Below are positions 34,437 through 43,787 of a DNA stretch of 50,120 nt, in pieces. Source of the DNA: Deltaproteobacteria bacterium (lineage in GTDB: Bacteria; Myxococcota_A; Polyangia; HGW-17; JAJRWW01); contig JAOZUO010000051.1 of the NCBI GenBank assembly GCA_029938605.1, positions 1 to 50,120 on the forward strand. Direction: 5' to 3'. How positions within the stretch are numbered: the stretch's first letter is position 1; each line of letters opens with the position of its first letter. The position numbers and the translations under genes are program-made. Under the pieces are notes generated by a model. It worked only from the letters and a program-made list of their open reading frames with translations, was not told the origin of the DNA and did not search any database.

Positions 34437-35444
34437 CTACTGTCCCGCCCGGCGACCGGTGAAAGTGCCCCCGAAGCCGCCGCCGCCGTAGGCTTTGCCC
34501 AGGGTGCCCTGCCAGCGTCCATCCACCAGGGAGTCCCCGTCGATGCGGGCGTCGCCACGGAGCTTCACGAAGGTCAACCGCAGGCTGAACTTGTCGAGTC
34601 GCAGGCCGATCATCTTGACAAGGCGCTTCTTCTGGGACTCGCAGCCGGCCGAGATCAGCGGCGCCATGGCGGAGAGGGCCGGCGCCGCCTTGGCGACCAT
34701 TTTGGCGAGCTTGTCGCAGGGGACCAGGGCGCCGATGACCTGCTCTACTGTTCGTAAGCAGGGGATGTGCTTGGTGGAGCAGGTGACCCCTCCCACCAGC
34801 GCCTCGGCGGCCCACCGGTAGAGCTTGCCGAGCTGGTGGTTCACCTTCAGGTCGCGGATGCGTAGGTGGCCCGTGTGCTCGGCGGCGGTGTAGGTCGTGG
34901 CCTTGAGGGCGCCCAGGCCGGGCACCTCCTTGGGCGTACCGGTCACCTGCAAGCTGCCGGATTTCACCGTCACCCGGAGCCACCGGGAGTGGCCTTCATA
35001 GCGGTTGTTTCCCACGGCCCGGAGGGTCTCGATGGACTCGATGCGGATGTCGTTCAGGGCGTCGTCGATTTTGGTGAGGCGCCCGACCAGATCCGCGGCC
35101 CAGGTCGGCACCAGTTTCTTGAGGTACTGGGCCACGAAGGGGCCCATGATCGCCGTGAGGGCTCCGGGCACGCCGTCGATGCGGATCTTGCCATCCAGGA
35201 TGTCCCGGACCTGGCGGTTGAGGCCTAGCAGGAGCTTCGCCGGCTCGCCCACGCCCTGTCGCACCCCGAGGGTGGACTGCAGGTGCCAATCGCCCTTCAA
35301 GCGATCCGGGGCCGGTCGGGCCTGGGCCTGGGATGCGGGCGTGGTGGTGGTCTGGGCGGGCGGGCAGCCCGCCGTCAGAATAAGCGCTATGGCACAGACG
35401 GCGGTGGCAACGGTTGCCGGAGTCTTCGCAAGACGATTTCTCAT
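34437..35444 (-). CDS. lipoprotein of unknown function
   Basis: 335 residues with AAGGAG upstream. The signal ends in lipobox LTAGC, and a Thr/Pro/Ala spacer follows. The mature domain has beta-strands (LRVTVKSGSLQVTG, LRIRDLKVNHQLGKLY) and four spaced Cys (TCSTKHIPC, VPCDK, AGCES) that may form two disulfides. It ends in a Gly-rich tail. No family is recognised. Its ATG overlaps the aminotransferase stop (ATGA), and guaA follows after eight bases. Confidence 0.65.
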   Translation of the reverse strand: MRNRLAKTPATVATAVCAIALILTAGCPPAQTTTTPASQAQARPAPDRLKGDWHLQSTLGVRQGVGEPAKLLLGLNRQVRDILDGKIRIDGVPGALTAIMGPFVAQYLKKLVPTWAADLVGRLTKIDDALNDIRIESIETLRAVGNNRYEGHSRWLRVTVKSGSLQVTGTPKEVPGLGALKATTYTAAEHTGHLRIRDLKVNHQLGKLYRWAAEALVGGVTCSTKHIPCLRTVEQVIGALVPCDKLAKMVAKAAPALSAMAPLISAGCESQKKRLVKMIGLRLDKFSLRLTFVKLRGDARIDGDSLVDGRWQGTLGKAYGGGGFGGTFTGRRAGQ

Positions 35445-36592
35445 GTTCCGTGGTCTCCTTCCAGAGCGGCGATGAGGGCGTCGCACACGCGTGTCACCTC
35501 GTCGTCGGTGAGCTCTGGATAGATGGGGAGGAATAGTCCCCGCTGGTTCAACCTCTCGGTGTGGGGTAGCGTCGGCGTGGGTTCGTCGGCGTAGGCGGGC
35601 TCGCGGTGGATCGCCGTGAGCCCGCATTGGGCCGAGATGGACTCGGCCGCCAGGCGGGTGACGATGTCTGCGGTGGTGGCCGGGGCGTCTTCGGTCAGGG
35701 TCACGTGATAGGACTGGTAGTTGTGCGTGGCGTCTGGGATCACCGGTGGCGTGATCAGCGATGGGTGGTTTCGCAGACGGGCGTCGTACCGTCGGGCGAT
35801 CCTCCGGCGGCGCTTCAGGATCTCGTCGAGGCGATCCAACTGGGCCAGGCCCACGGCCGCGTGCAGGTCGCTCATGCGGTAGTTGTAACCGAGCTGGGCG
35901 TAGTGTATCGGACCTTGGCTTCGGCCTTGGCCCGTCGAGTCGGGCGTGGTCTCGCCGCCGTGGTTGCGCAGCCGTCGCAGTTGATTGGCCACCGAATCGT
36001 CAGAGGTTGTGATGGCGCCTCCCTCCCCGGTAGTGATGATCTTGCGCGGGTGGAAGGAGAAGCAGGCCAGCGCGCCGTGGGGCCGTCCGATGGGCGTGTT
36101 TCGCCAGGAGCTGCCCAGCGCGCACGCAGCGTCTTCAATGAGCGTCAGGTGGTGTTTGTCGGCGAGGTCACCGAGCCGCGTCAGGTCCGCAGGAAGCCCG
36201 AGCTGGTGTACGACGATGATCCCCCGGGTCCGCGGGGTGATCCGGCGGGCGGCGTCGGCGGGGTCCAGATTCAAGGTGGCCGGGTCCACGTCGGCGAAGA
36301 CCACCCGCCCACCGACCATACGCACGGCGTTGGCTGTGGCGATGAAGGACAGGGCCGGAACGATCACCTCATCACCGGGACCCAACCCCGTCGCCACCAG
36401 CGCCAGGTGCAGGGCCGTGGTACCCGAGGACAGGGCCACGGCCTGGCTTGCGCCCACCCGTGCAGCGAGCCGCCGTTCGAACTGGGCCACCCGGGGACCC
36501 TGGCCCACCCAGCGATCCTCCAACGCCTCAGCCACTCCCTGGGTCTCCGCGGCGCCCAGCCAGGGGCGGGTGATGGGGATCTCGTCGCTCAT
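35441..36592 (-). CDS. DegT/DnrJ/EryC1-family sugar aminotransferase
   Basis: 383 residues from the ATG; the longer in-frame TTG start would lie inside the repeat element. Seen: LSSGTTALHLAL, VPALSFIATANAV, IEDAACALGS (Asp154 for the pyridine nitrogen), SFHPRKIITTGEGG (PLP-binding Lys184) and YNYRMSDLHAAVGLAQL. Reaction: transfer of an amino group to a keto-sugar nucleotide, making amino-deoxysugars for surface glycans or antibiotics. No partner dehydratase or sugar transferase lies beside it; the polysaccharide locus is about 15 kb away. No good Shine-Dalgarno sequence is seen. Repeat copy B occupies the expected promoter region. Confidence 0.92.
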   Translation of the reverse strand: MSDEIPITRPWLGAAETQGVAEALEDRWVGQGPRVAQFERRLAARVGASQAVALSSGTTALHLALVATGLGPGDEVIVPALSFIATANAVRMVGGRVVFADVDPATLNLDPADAARRITPRTRGIIVVHQLGLPADLTRLGDLADKHHLTLIEDAACALGSSWRNTPIGRPHGALACFSFHPRKIITTGEGGAITTSDDSVANQLRRLRNHGGETTPDSTGQGRSQGPIHYAQLGYNYRMSDLHAAVGLAQLDRLDEILKRRRRIARRYDARLRNHPSLITPPVIPDATHNYQSYHVTLTEDAPATTADIVTRLAAESISAQCGLTAIHREPAYADEPTPTLPHTERLNQRGLFLPIYPELTDDEVTRVCDALIAALEGDHGT

Positions 36593-36599
36593 CGGTACG

Positions 36600-36760
36600 T
36601 AGGGCCCGTGTAACAATAACTCGATCGTTCAGACCGCCGCTGCATCCCGGCTCGCTTCGTTACTTCTCGTTGCATATCAATAAGTATGCGCCTCGTCGCG
36701 CCTCGCGAGCCGGGCGCATCGACGCCCTGAATCGCTGGTTTATTGTTGCACGGACCCTTA
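36600..36760. repeat. 161-bp imperfect palindromic element, long form (copy B)
   Basis: Both ends read inward almost alike: the left end starts AGGGCCCGTGTAACAATAA, and the complement of the right end starts AGGGTCCGTGCAACAATAA. Similarity continues for about 55 bases per arm, to CCCGGCTCGC on each side, with an apex near 36680-36685. The left 33 bases share AGGGCCCGT and AATAACTCGATCG with copy A at 26411-26467. It contains no reading frame. It fits a REP/MITE-type non-autonomous element, and sits between the TPR gene and the aminotransferase gene. Confidence 0.75.
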
Positions 36761-36771
36761 GCCAGCCTCAC

Positions 36772-39700
36772 TCAATCGAAGGCCAGGCTCAATCGCTGAC
36801 GAGCCTCGGCGTAGCGCGGGCTGATGTTGAAGATGCACAGACCGGCGATTTCTTCGTCGTTTACGCCCTCCATTTTCATCACCGCCATGGCTGCTGCGAG
36901 GTTCGCCGCCGCCAGGAGTCCGCAGCGCGCGGCTCCCTGGGCAGCGGCCTCAGCCCAGGTGTGCATGCCCACCGGGTCCATGGCCGCGTAGGCCCGGGCC
37001 GGCTCCTCGAGCAGCTTGCGCTGCTTGCGGGAGAGCTTGCGTGTGAAGGCCCGACCCACTCCGACCAGGTCCTCATCGTCGCCGAGGTGGAGTCCATAGC
37101 TCTTGTCATATTGCGCCACCACTCCGGCCATGGTGACCTCAAGGTCCCGCAGGTTCACCAGGCCCAGGTACACCGTCTTAGCCAGGATGCGGCCCAGGGC
37201 GCGCCCCAGTAGAAAGTCCAACTGGGACTCTGAACCCTTGGCGATATTCTTGCCGACAATGATTGTGGGTTCCTCTGCGTTCTCGATGGCCATGGCGTCG
37301 GGCTTGGTCTTACTGATGGCGATCTTGAACTCGTCTTCCAAGCCGAGGATACCGGCGATGTGTACGGCCCTGGCCCGCAAGGGGTGCGAAGCCGGGAGAT
37401 CGTCATCCTCCCCCAGACCCCAGCGGGTGAAGTCCGGCGTAAAGATCAGGTGCAGGTGCGGCGTGAGCGCCCCGAGCAGCATTCGTGAGGTGGGGCGATC
37501 CTCTCGGGTGGCCATGAGCTGCTGGTACCCATCGAGGGTGAGGGGATGTTGGGGTTGCTGCAGTAGGTTGGGGGCCTGTACCTCCTGGGCCAGCTTGTGC
37601 TCGTCCTCGTGGGCCTTGTCTAAGGCCACCAGCACCTGCGCCGCCAGGCGCGCGCGATCGTTTTCGTACTTGGCCCTAAACACCCGCAGGAGACCGCGAT
37701 AGGCGTTGGATTGGAAGGGATCCCGTTCGAGTACGCCGTGGTACTCCACCTGGGCCAAGGCCGGGTTCTCCCGGGTAAGATGTAGCTCACCGAGGGCCAG
37801 CAGGGCATCGATTGAGCTGGGCTCAGCGGTGAGGGCGGTGCGGATCTCCTTCTCCGCATCGTCGTACCGTTTGAGCTTGTCCGTCAGGTTTGCTGCTCGG
37901 GCCAGGTGGAGCGTCACCAGTCCGGCACTGCGCGGTGGTGCGCCCTTGAGCACCCGCTCCAGCAGGTGGTCATAGCCCTCGAAGTCCTCTTGCTTGGTGA
38001 AGTACTCGCTCAGGGGCCCCACGGCCTCGGGCGCCAGGCTGCATAGGGCGGCAGCACGGGCCACGTGCTCCTGGGCCTGTTCCTTGCGGCCCAGTCCGTG
38101 CTCGTAGATGCTGGCCATGTGCAGCAGCGTGGAGGCCCGCTCGCCGGGTGAGGCGTGCTCGGCCAGGTTGGCCAGGGCGTTTACTGCCCCCTCCCACTGC
38201 CCCAGCCGCTCGTGCAGTCGCGCCGCGGCCGTCAAGCTATCGGTGTCGCTCGGGTGGCTCGCCAGCACGGCCTGGATGGACTCCAACGCCTTGTCATCTT
38301 CCCCCAGCTCCTGCTCGAGCAGCTCCGCCCGCACGTAGTGTGCCTGACGGATGATCTCCGGCTCGGAGGAGGCCTTTACCAGCCGATCCAGGGAGACCAC
38401 CGCCGCTCGCCACCGCTCGAGCTGGCGGTAGATGCGCGAGATGTGGATCAGCGCTTCGGGGGACTCGTGATCCAGACGGAGTACCTCCTCCAAGGTATCG
38501 GCGGCGTCCTGGAACTGCTCCAGCTGTTCTTCATACAGGGTTGCCAGCTCGAGCAGGAGCTGGATCTTCTCCGCCTTGTCGGCCACGTTGATGCGCTTGC
38601 GATAGATGGGTGCGAGGTCTTCGTGGGCGTCCCTCCCTCCGAGCAGGGCCGCCAGCCGCTGGAACGCGATGGAGTTGCCGGGCTCCAGCTCGAACACCCT
38701 GCCATAGAGCTTTTCGGCCCGCTCGGTGTCGGCGTACGCCTGAAGCCAGATGGAGGCGGCGTCCATGAGCGCCTTTACCACGGCGTCTTGATCCGCGGCC
38801 AGCTCGGCCTCCCGCTCCAGCAGCTCCGCCCCTTCGGCGGAGCGACCCTGGGCCTCCCGGAGCGAGCGCAGGGCCCGCACGCAGGGCAGCCACTGGGGGT
38901 TGATTTGAGACGCCCGGGAGAAGCACCCGGCGGCGTCGTCCAGCTCGCCGGCACGCCAGGCGAGATCGCCCAGGGTCATGAAGGCGGCGATCTGCGAGTT
39001 GGGATCGGAGGTGTCCTCGGTCCGTCGGCGCATGATGTCGGCCAGCGTGGCCACGTCCTCATGGCGTCGGGCCAGGCGTTCCTGTTGGCACAGGGCGAAG
39101 GGGTGGGTCGGGTTGATAGAAAGGACCCGATCATAGATGTCGGCGCGCACGGCGTCGTACTGCTGGTCCGCTGGCAGCACCACCCCGAGGTGAATCAGGT
39201 CCGCGGTTGCGGTGACCGGATCCGCCGTGGTGTCCGCCAGCCGTCCGAGCACGTCGGGGAGCTCATCTACCTTTCGCTCGCGTCGAAGCATGGAGGCCAG
39301 TACGAACAGCGCCTCGGCGTTTCGTGGCTCGATGAGCAGCACGTGTCGTGCCGCGTCCATGGCGCCGCGGGGGCTGCTCAGGTGTACCCGTCGAATCATG
39401 CTCAACTTGAGCCCGAGGCGGACCCGGGCGTTTCGGGGCAGGTCATTGTCGGCCAGGTTGGCCGTCAGCACGGAGGTCAGCTTGTCGAATTGCCCGTCCG
39501 AGGCGGAGAGCTGCTCCCACAACAGGTGTGTCTCCAACAGGGAATCGTCGATCTCGATGGCCTGCAGACAGAGCTCCAGCGCCCGCTCCACGTTGCCCAT
39601 GCGGTGGAAGGTCAGCAGCGCCGCCCGCAGCAGCCCGTCGGCCCGGCGGTCGGGGGTCTCCAGTTGGGCTGACCGGTTCACCAGGATCTCCACCAGGTCC

Positions 39701-41967
39701 TTCCATCGACCGCGGCGTGTGAGCAGCGCGGCGAGTCCCTCCAGAGCTGGCGTGTAGTCGGGCGCCTGCGCCAAAGCGTCGTTGAAAGCGCGCTCCGCCG
39801 CACCGTCGTCGCCGATGCGCGTCTCCAGGAGTTGGCCGATGCGGAAGGAGAGGATTGCCGAATCGTACCCCTTGGGGGTGGCCACCAGCTCCTTCTTATA
39901 GGTCTCCACCAGCTCGTCCCAGTAGCCGGCCGCCAGGTAGAGTCGCCCCAGGTTTCGCAGGGTACGGATGTTCGTAGGCGCCTTCTCCAGCACCTTCATG
40001 TAGAGCTGTCGGGCGCGTCCCGTGTCGTTAAGCTGCGCCTCGGCGATCTCCCCGGCCTGGCACAAAAGGGCGAGGATCTCGGGTCCGTCCTTGGAGAGCT
40101 CAGCTTCCCGTTCCAGGTTCTTCACCAGGTCTTCGAAGCGTTGCTGGGTCTGGTAGACCCGGGAGAGGGCCATGGCGACGTCCCGCTGGCTCGCCGGTAC
40201 GTCCAGGAGTTTTTCCAGGGTGTGGGTGGCGTTGTCGGCTTGCCCCAGGTGAACCTCCTGGATCCACGCTGTGCGTTTCCACAGCGCGGCTTTTCGCCCG
40301 GGATCCTTGCAGGTGTCGGCCTCGGTTTGGAGCAGCTCGGTCAGCTCGGCCCACTTGCCCCGCTCGGTGAAGAGTCGGTCCAGTGCTCGGCTGGCTGCCC
40401 CTCCATCGTGCCCCTGGCGCAAGGCTTCCAGATAGATCGGGATGGCGTCGTCGGGGGCTTTGAGTTGCCACTCAGTCAGCTCTGCCAGGCGGACCAGTGC
40501 GGTAGAGCGACGCTCCGGGTCCTCCGTGGCCTCGGCCTCCACGCGGAGCAGCTCGGCCACGTCGTTGAACCGGCCGGCGGCCGTCAGGGTCCGCATGAGC
40601 GCCCGCTGGGCGGGTACGAAGGCCGTGGACCGCTCCAGGGCTTCTCGATACCGCGCGATGCCCTGATCGGGATCCTCCAGCCGCTCGTAGAGCTCTCCCA
40701 CCTGGAACAGGGTGGAGGCCTCCTCCACGGCGCTGAGCTTGCCTTCGGCTTGGGCAAGCTGGCGCACGAGGGTGTGGATGAGCTCCTTGACGCTCCCCTG
40801 GCGTTCGTAGATGTCCTTGAGTTCGTCTAAGGGCAGGGCCCGCTCGGGGCGCGTGTCGAAGCACTGCTCGTGCAATAGCGCCGCTCGCAAGTCCTCGCCC
40901 AGGCGGTGCCCGGCGATGGCGCCGGCCAGGAAACGATAGGCGGCCACGATGTCCGCGTCGCTGGAGCGGTCCGCGGTCTGCAGCAGCAGATCCGTCAGCG
41001 CACCCCAGTCTCCACGCACCGTGTAGAGCCGTTCCAACGCGAAGCGGGAGCCCACCAACTGCGGGTCGTAGCCCAGGGCGATGCGGTAGCGATCCAACGC
41101 CTCAGCGGGCTGGTCATCGCATTCTGCCAGCACCCCCACCTCGGCCATGATCAGACCTTTTCTGTGGTCGTCCTCGCAGATTTGGGCCATGCGCACCAGA
41201 ATTTTGGCCGCCGCCCGGGTGTCCCCCTGGGATTCGGAGATGTGCCCCATGGCGGCCAGGGCCGGCAGGAAGGTGGCGTCGATTTCCAGGGCGCGCTTGA
41301 AGCTACGGTCGGCGGCCATGGGCTCTTTCAAGCCCAGCTGCAGCAACCCCTTTTCGTATAGCAAGGTGGCGCGTTGCTCCTGGTTGGAGCAGATACGCAC
41401 CTCGGCGTCGAGGGTCTTGAGGGCGCCGGCCACATCCGTCCGTTCGAGCTGCATCCGCCGCAGGGCCCGCAAGTTCACCGCCAGGGTGGCGTCCTTGGTG
41501 AAGGCCTCCCGGTAGTGGCTAAAGGCGGCTTCGGAGTCCTCCAGGGTCTCCTCCTCGATTCGAGCCACCTCGAACAGGAGCTGGGCCTGGCGGGTCCGGT
41601 CCACCGCTGGGAGCTTCTTGGACTCGGCCAGATAGCTGTCGCGTAGTACTTGTGCGCGCTGGACCATGCTGGCGTCGGCCACGTCGGCGTCGGAGGGCAG
41701 CATCTCCAGCTCGGACTCATCGATGGGTAAGGTTGTAGACACCTGGTTGGTGGGCATCTCCTCCAGGTCAGCGTCGCTGATCGAAGGGTCCAGGGGCTCC
41801 ACCAGGTTTCCGCCGCTGACGCCGGCAGAGCCGGGCAGTGGCGGCGGCGGCGGTCCACCTGAGAGCTCGGCGCGCGAGTCGATGCGTCGGGTGGGAGTCC
41901 CCGCCGCGGGCTTGGGCCGGGGCCCGTCCGCTTTGCCATCACCGTTCGCGGGGGGTTCTTTACTCAA
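36772..41967 (-). CDS. giant tetratricopeptide-repeat protein
   Basis: 1731 residues with a TTG start (GAGG lies nine bases upstream). No signal peptide or membrane helix, so probably cytoplasmic. The first 100 residues are Pro/Gly-rich and acidic. From about 110 to 1500 there are dozens of degenerate TPR units with the usual W/L-G-Y/A-A-F-P spacing (AALLYEKGLLQLG-type helices, AADRSFKRALEIDATFLPAL, AERAFNDALAQAPDYTPAL). The last 230 residues are not TPR and may be a separate domain (ILGLEDEFKIAISKTKPD). Known: such proteins are scaffolds for large assemblies. It follows the three-gene zinc-ribbon operon on the same strand after a 143-base gap. Function unknown. Confidence 0.85.
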   Translation of the reverse strand: MSKEPPANGDGKADGPRPKPAAGTPTRRIDSRAELSGGPPPPPLPGSAGVSGGNLVEPLDPSISDADLEEMPTNQVSTTLPIDESELEMLPSDADVADASMVQRAQVLRDSYLAESKKLPAVDRTRQAQLLFEVARIEEETLEDSEAAFSHYREAFTKDATLAVNLRALRRMQLERTDVAGALKTLDAEVRICSNQEQRATLLYEKGLLQLGLKEPMAADRSFKRALEIDATFLPALAAMGHISESQGDTRAAAKILVRMAQICEDDHRKGLIMAEVGVLAECDDQPAEALDRYRIALGYDPQLVGSRFALERLYTVRGDWGALTDLLLQTADRSSDADIVAAYRFLAGAIAGHRLGEDLRAALLHEQCFDTRPERALPLDELKDIYERQGSVKELIHTLVRQLAQAEGKLSAVEEASTLFQVGELYERLEDPDQGIARYREALERSTAFVPAQRALMRTLTAAGRFNDVAELLRVEAEATEDPERRSTALVRLAELTEWQLKAPDDAIPIYLEALRQGHDGGAASRALDRLFTERGKWAELTELLQTEADTCKDPGRKAALWKRTAWIQEVHLGQADNATHTLEKLLDVPASQRDVAMALSRVYQTQQRFEDLVKNLEREAELSKDGPEILALLCQAGEIAEAQLNDTGRARQLYMKVLEKAPTNIRTLRNLGRLYLAAGYWDELVETYKKELVATPKGYDSAILSFRIGQLLETRIGDDGAAERAFNDALAQAPDYTPALEGLAALLTRRGRWKDLVEILVNRSAQLETPDRRADGLLRAALLTFHRMGNVERALELCLQAIEIDDSLLETHLLWEQLSASDGQFDKLTSVLTANLADNDLPRNARVRLGLKLSMIRRVHLSSPRGAMDAARHVLLIEPRNAEALFVLASMLRRERKVDELPDVLGRLADTTADPVTATADLIHLGVVLPADQQYDAVRADIYDRVLSINPTHPFALCQQERLARRHEDVATLADIMRRRTEDTSDPNSQIAAFMTLGDLAWRAGELDDAAGCFSRASQINPQWLPCVRALRSLREAQGRSAEGAELLEREAELAADQDAVVKALMDAASIWLQAYADTERAEKLYGRVFELEPGNSIAFQRLAALLGGRDAHEDLAPIYRKRINVADKAEKIQLLLELATLYEEQLEQFQDAADTLEEVLRLDHESPEALIHISRIYRQLERWRAAVVSLDRLVKASSEPEIIRQAHYVRAELLEQELGEDDKALESIQAVLASHPSDTDSLTAAARLHERLGQWEGAVNALANLAEHASPGERASTLLHMASIYEHGLGRKEQAQEHVARAAALCSLAPEAVGPLSEYFTKQEDFEGYDHLLERVLKGAPPRSAGLVTLHLARAANLTDKLKRYDDAEKEIRTALTAEPSSIDALLALGELHLTRENPALAQVEYHGVLERDPFQSNAYRGLLRVFRAKYENDRARLAAQVLVALDKAHEDEHKLAQEVQAPNLLQQPQHPLTLDGYQQLMATREDRPTSRMLLGALTPHLHLIFTPDFTRWGLGEDDDLPASHPLRARAVHIAGILGLEDEFKIAISKTKPDAMAIENAEEPTIIVGKNIAKGSESQLDFLLGRALGRILAKTVYLGLVNLRDLEVTMAGVVAQYDKSYGLHLGDDEDLVGVGRAFTRKLSRKQRKLLEEPARAYAAMDPVGMHTWAEAAAQGAARCGLLAAANLAAAMAVMKMEGVNDEEIAGLCIFNISPRYAEARQRLSLAFD

Positions 41968-42110
41968 GATCAGCCTCGAGGGTGTAGATGAGGCCCTGAG
42001 TATATCAGTTCAGGGCGGGGGTGCTGCCCAAAATGGGTTCACCGTGTGGTGCGGTGAGATGTGTGTGGAATGTGGCTGGGAGCCGACCCGTTGACGCCGT
42101 TTTTGCGGGG
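41968..42110. other. spacer with hairpin behind the zinc-ribbon operon
   Basis: 143 bases. GTTGACGCCG (42090-42099) pairs with CGGGGTCAAC (42106-42115) with one mismatch, making a 10-bp stem that overlaps the stop codon of the 362-residue gene. No T-run follows the stem on the minus strand, so a rho-independent terminator is doubtful. The rest should carry the TPR gene's promoter. Confidence 0.35.
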
Positions 42111-43199
42111 TCAACGACGGACGGTATCCATGATGTCGGAAAGCTCCTCGTTGACCCACTTCTTCTTGTCACGTTTCTCGCCCTTGACCTCGTGCCAGAG
42201 CTTCAGGAACCATTTGCACTGCCTGGTGCCCAGGTGCTCGCCGATACACTCGGCCGTATCCGTCCAGTCCACGTGGTGCGGACGATTCGCGGCGATTTGA
42301 CGCATGGCATCGGGGTCCTTGTTGGTCGCGGCCGCCACGGCCTGCGCAAGGTAGACCCGCTTCTCCTTCTCCACGGGCTGATCCCAGCCGGTGAAGTGCT
42401 TCATTTTGGCCGCCGCCGCCTGATCCAGGGGCTGGTCGAAGCCGGGATTGAGCTGCTTGGTGACCTGGTAGTATTTGTCCCAGTACACCTGCGCGGCGTC
42501 CAGACGGGATTGGAGGTCCACCTGGGTGGGGTGACGCCACGCATCCAAGGTGTTTTGTGCCTTGAGCTCGGCCTCCTGTTCGGCCCAGCACTGCTCCTCG
42601 GCCAGGGCGTGCACACCCGAACCGAAGTACATGGCCGTGGCGATGCCCGGGTTGCAGCCGTTGACCGAGCCGCAGTGGGGGCACGTGAGGTTCACCGCCT
42701 GGTGGTACACGGTCTGCTGGAAGGGCGCCCCACACTGGGTGCAGGCCTTCTCCTGCTGGATCTCCGCCTGGGAGAGGGGATAGAGCTGCCGGGCCCAGTC
42801 CGCGCTTTTCTTGATGGCGAGGTACTGGTACCCCAGGTCCACCTTTTCGTTCAGCGCCTCGTACTTGTCGCGCTGCTGATCCCGGAGCAGGTCGAACGCG
42901 TCCCTGTCTTCGTCTTTCCGGTTCTCTTTCTGGTCGTTGATCTCGTCGAGCATCTCATCGATCTTGTCCCAGGTGTCACTCACCTTGCGGCTCAGCCCAC
43001 CGAACCGGGTCTGCAGGGCGGTGAACCCCGCCCCGATGGGCCCATAGTCCGTGGTGTGCATGGTGATGAGCTGGTCCATGCCGGCCTCGGCCTCGACGTA
43101 GATCTCTTGTAACCGTTGCTCCACCTTGGCCAGGAAGCCGTCCCACTTGGCCACGACAGGCTGGAGCTGCGATGCGAATTTTTCTGACATTGGAGACAT
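42111..43199 (-). CDS. zinc-ribbon protein of unknown function, third gene of operon
   Basis: 362 residues. AGGAGGA lies six bases before the ATG. The N-terminal 150 residues are strongly helical and charged, probably a coiled coil (about 70-125). A four-Cys zinc ribbon follows: CTQC (153-156) and CPHC (173-176). The C-terminal 180 residues are helical with many Trp/Tyr (WAEQEAELKAQ, VYWDKYYQV, KWFLKLWHEVKG). No signal peptide. I recognise no named family. It lies 24 bases after the 187-residue gene and shares with it the plan of a helical region plus a CxxC pair of pairs, so the products may form one complex. Confidence 0.75.
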   Translation of the reverse strand: MSPMSEKFASQLQPVVAKWDGFLAKVEQRLQEIYVEAEAGMDQLITMHTTDYGPIGAGFTALQTRFGGLSRKVSDTWDKIDEMLDEINDQKENRKDEDRDAFDLLRDQQRDKYEALNEKVDLGYQYLAIKKSADWARQLYPLSQAEIQQEKACTQCGAPFQQTVYHQAVNLTCPHCGSVNGCNPGIATAMYFGSGVHALAEEQCWAEQEAELKAQNTLDAWRHPTQVDLQSRLDAAQVYWDKYYQVTKQLNPGFDQPLDQAAAAKMKHFTGWDQPVEKEKRVYLAQAVAAATNKDPDAMRQIAANRPHHVDWTDTAECIGEHLGTRQCKWFLKLWHEVKGEKRDKKKWVNEELSDIMDTVRR

Positions 43200-43223
43200 G
43201 GGTATCCTCCTGTATGACGAGCT

Positions 43224-43787
43224 CTACACGAGCTGTTGATCGCAGTAGGCGCAGATGAGGTCCGTGGTGTTGAGGCGAGGCGCCCCGCAGCCACGGCAGC
43301 TCAGGGTCGAGGTAGTCGGACCCGTCTGGGCCGGCTTGGGCCCGGCCCCGGCGCCTGCCATGGCGTGGGCAAACATTCCCCCCGGCTTGGGCAACACGGC
43401 GCCCTTGTATGCGGTAATGAGCTCGGTGTCAGTGCGTTCCAACAGACCATTGAGGCGGGTGTGCTTGGCCTCCACCGAAGAGTGGGTATCCCAGGAGTCG
43501 ATCTTCTTGGAGGCGATGCGGTGAGTCTTCACGATGGCGTTGACCACCGCCAGAAACTCCATGGTGGCCGCACCCCGCAAGGGTTTCTGGGCCGCGATGA
43601 CCTGCTGCCGCTCTTCGGCGGAGATGGGGGCTACGCCCCAGTGTTGGCACATGGCCTGCCAACCGGGGTCGACCCCTGCCGGCTCCTGCACCGCGTGGGC
43701 CGCGTTGAAGGCCGCACCAATATCCGCCCGGAACTGGATCCAGATGGCGTCGATCTGCTGGTTGAGTGCTTCGTGCTTTGGTTTCAT
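43224..43787 (-). CDS. zinc-ribbon protein of unknown function, second gene of operon
   Basis: 187 residues. The frame is open well upstream, but the real start is the ATG that overlaps the stop of the first gene (ATGA). A helical N-terminal 130 residues (QQIDAIWIQFRADIG, EFLAVVNAIVKTHRI), a Pro/Ala/Gly linker, and a C-terminal zinc ribbon: CRGC (164-167) and CAYC (179-182). This resembles C-terminal zinc-ribbon tails on scaffold or adaptor proteins. No catalytic motif is seen. Inference: a metal-stabilised partner of the flanking gene products. Confidence 0.75.
   Translation of the reverse strand: MKPKHEALNQQIDAIWIQFRADIGAAFNAAHAVQEPAGVDPGWQAMCQHWGVAPISAEERQQVIAAQKPLRGAATMEFLAVVNAIVKTHRIASKKIDSWDTHSSVEAKHTRLNGLLERTDTELITAYKGAVLPKPGGMFAHAMAGAGAGPKPAQTGPTTSTLSCRGCGAPRLNTTDLICAYCDQQLV

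Noticed and set aside
34429..34983. Extension of the GMP synthase frame upstream of its ATG
   Set aside because: It runs through the lipoprotein gene. The ATG at 34428 has AGGA at proper spacing and starts the glutaminase domain exactly.
38155..39672. 505-residue plus-strand frame inside the TPR gene
   Set aside because: A shadow of the repetitive GC-rich TPR gene, with no recognisable domain.
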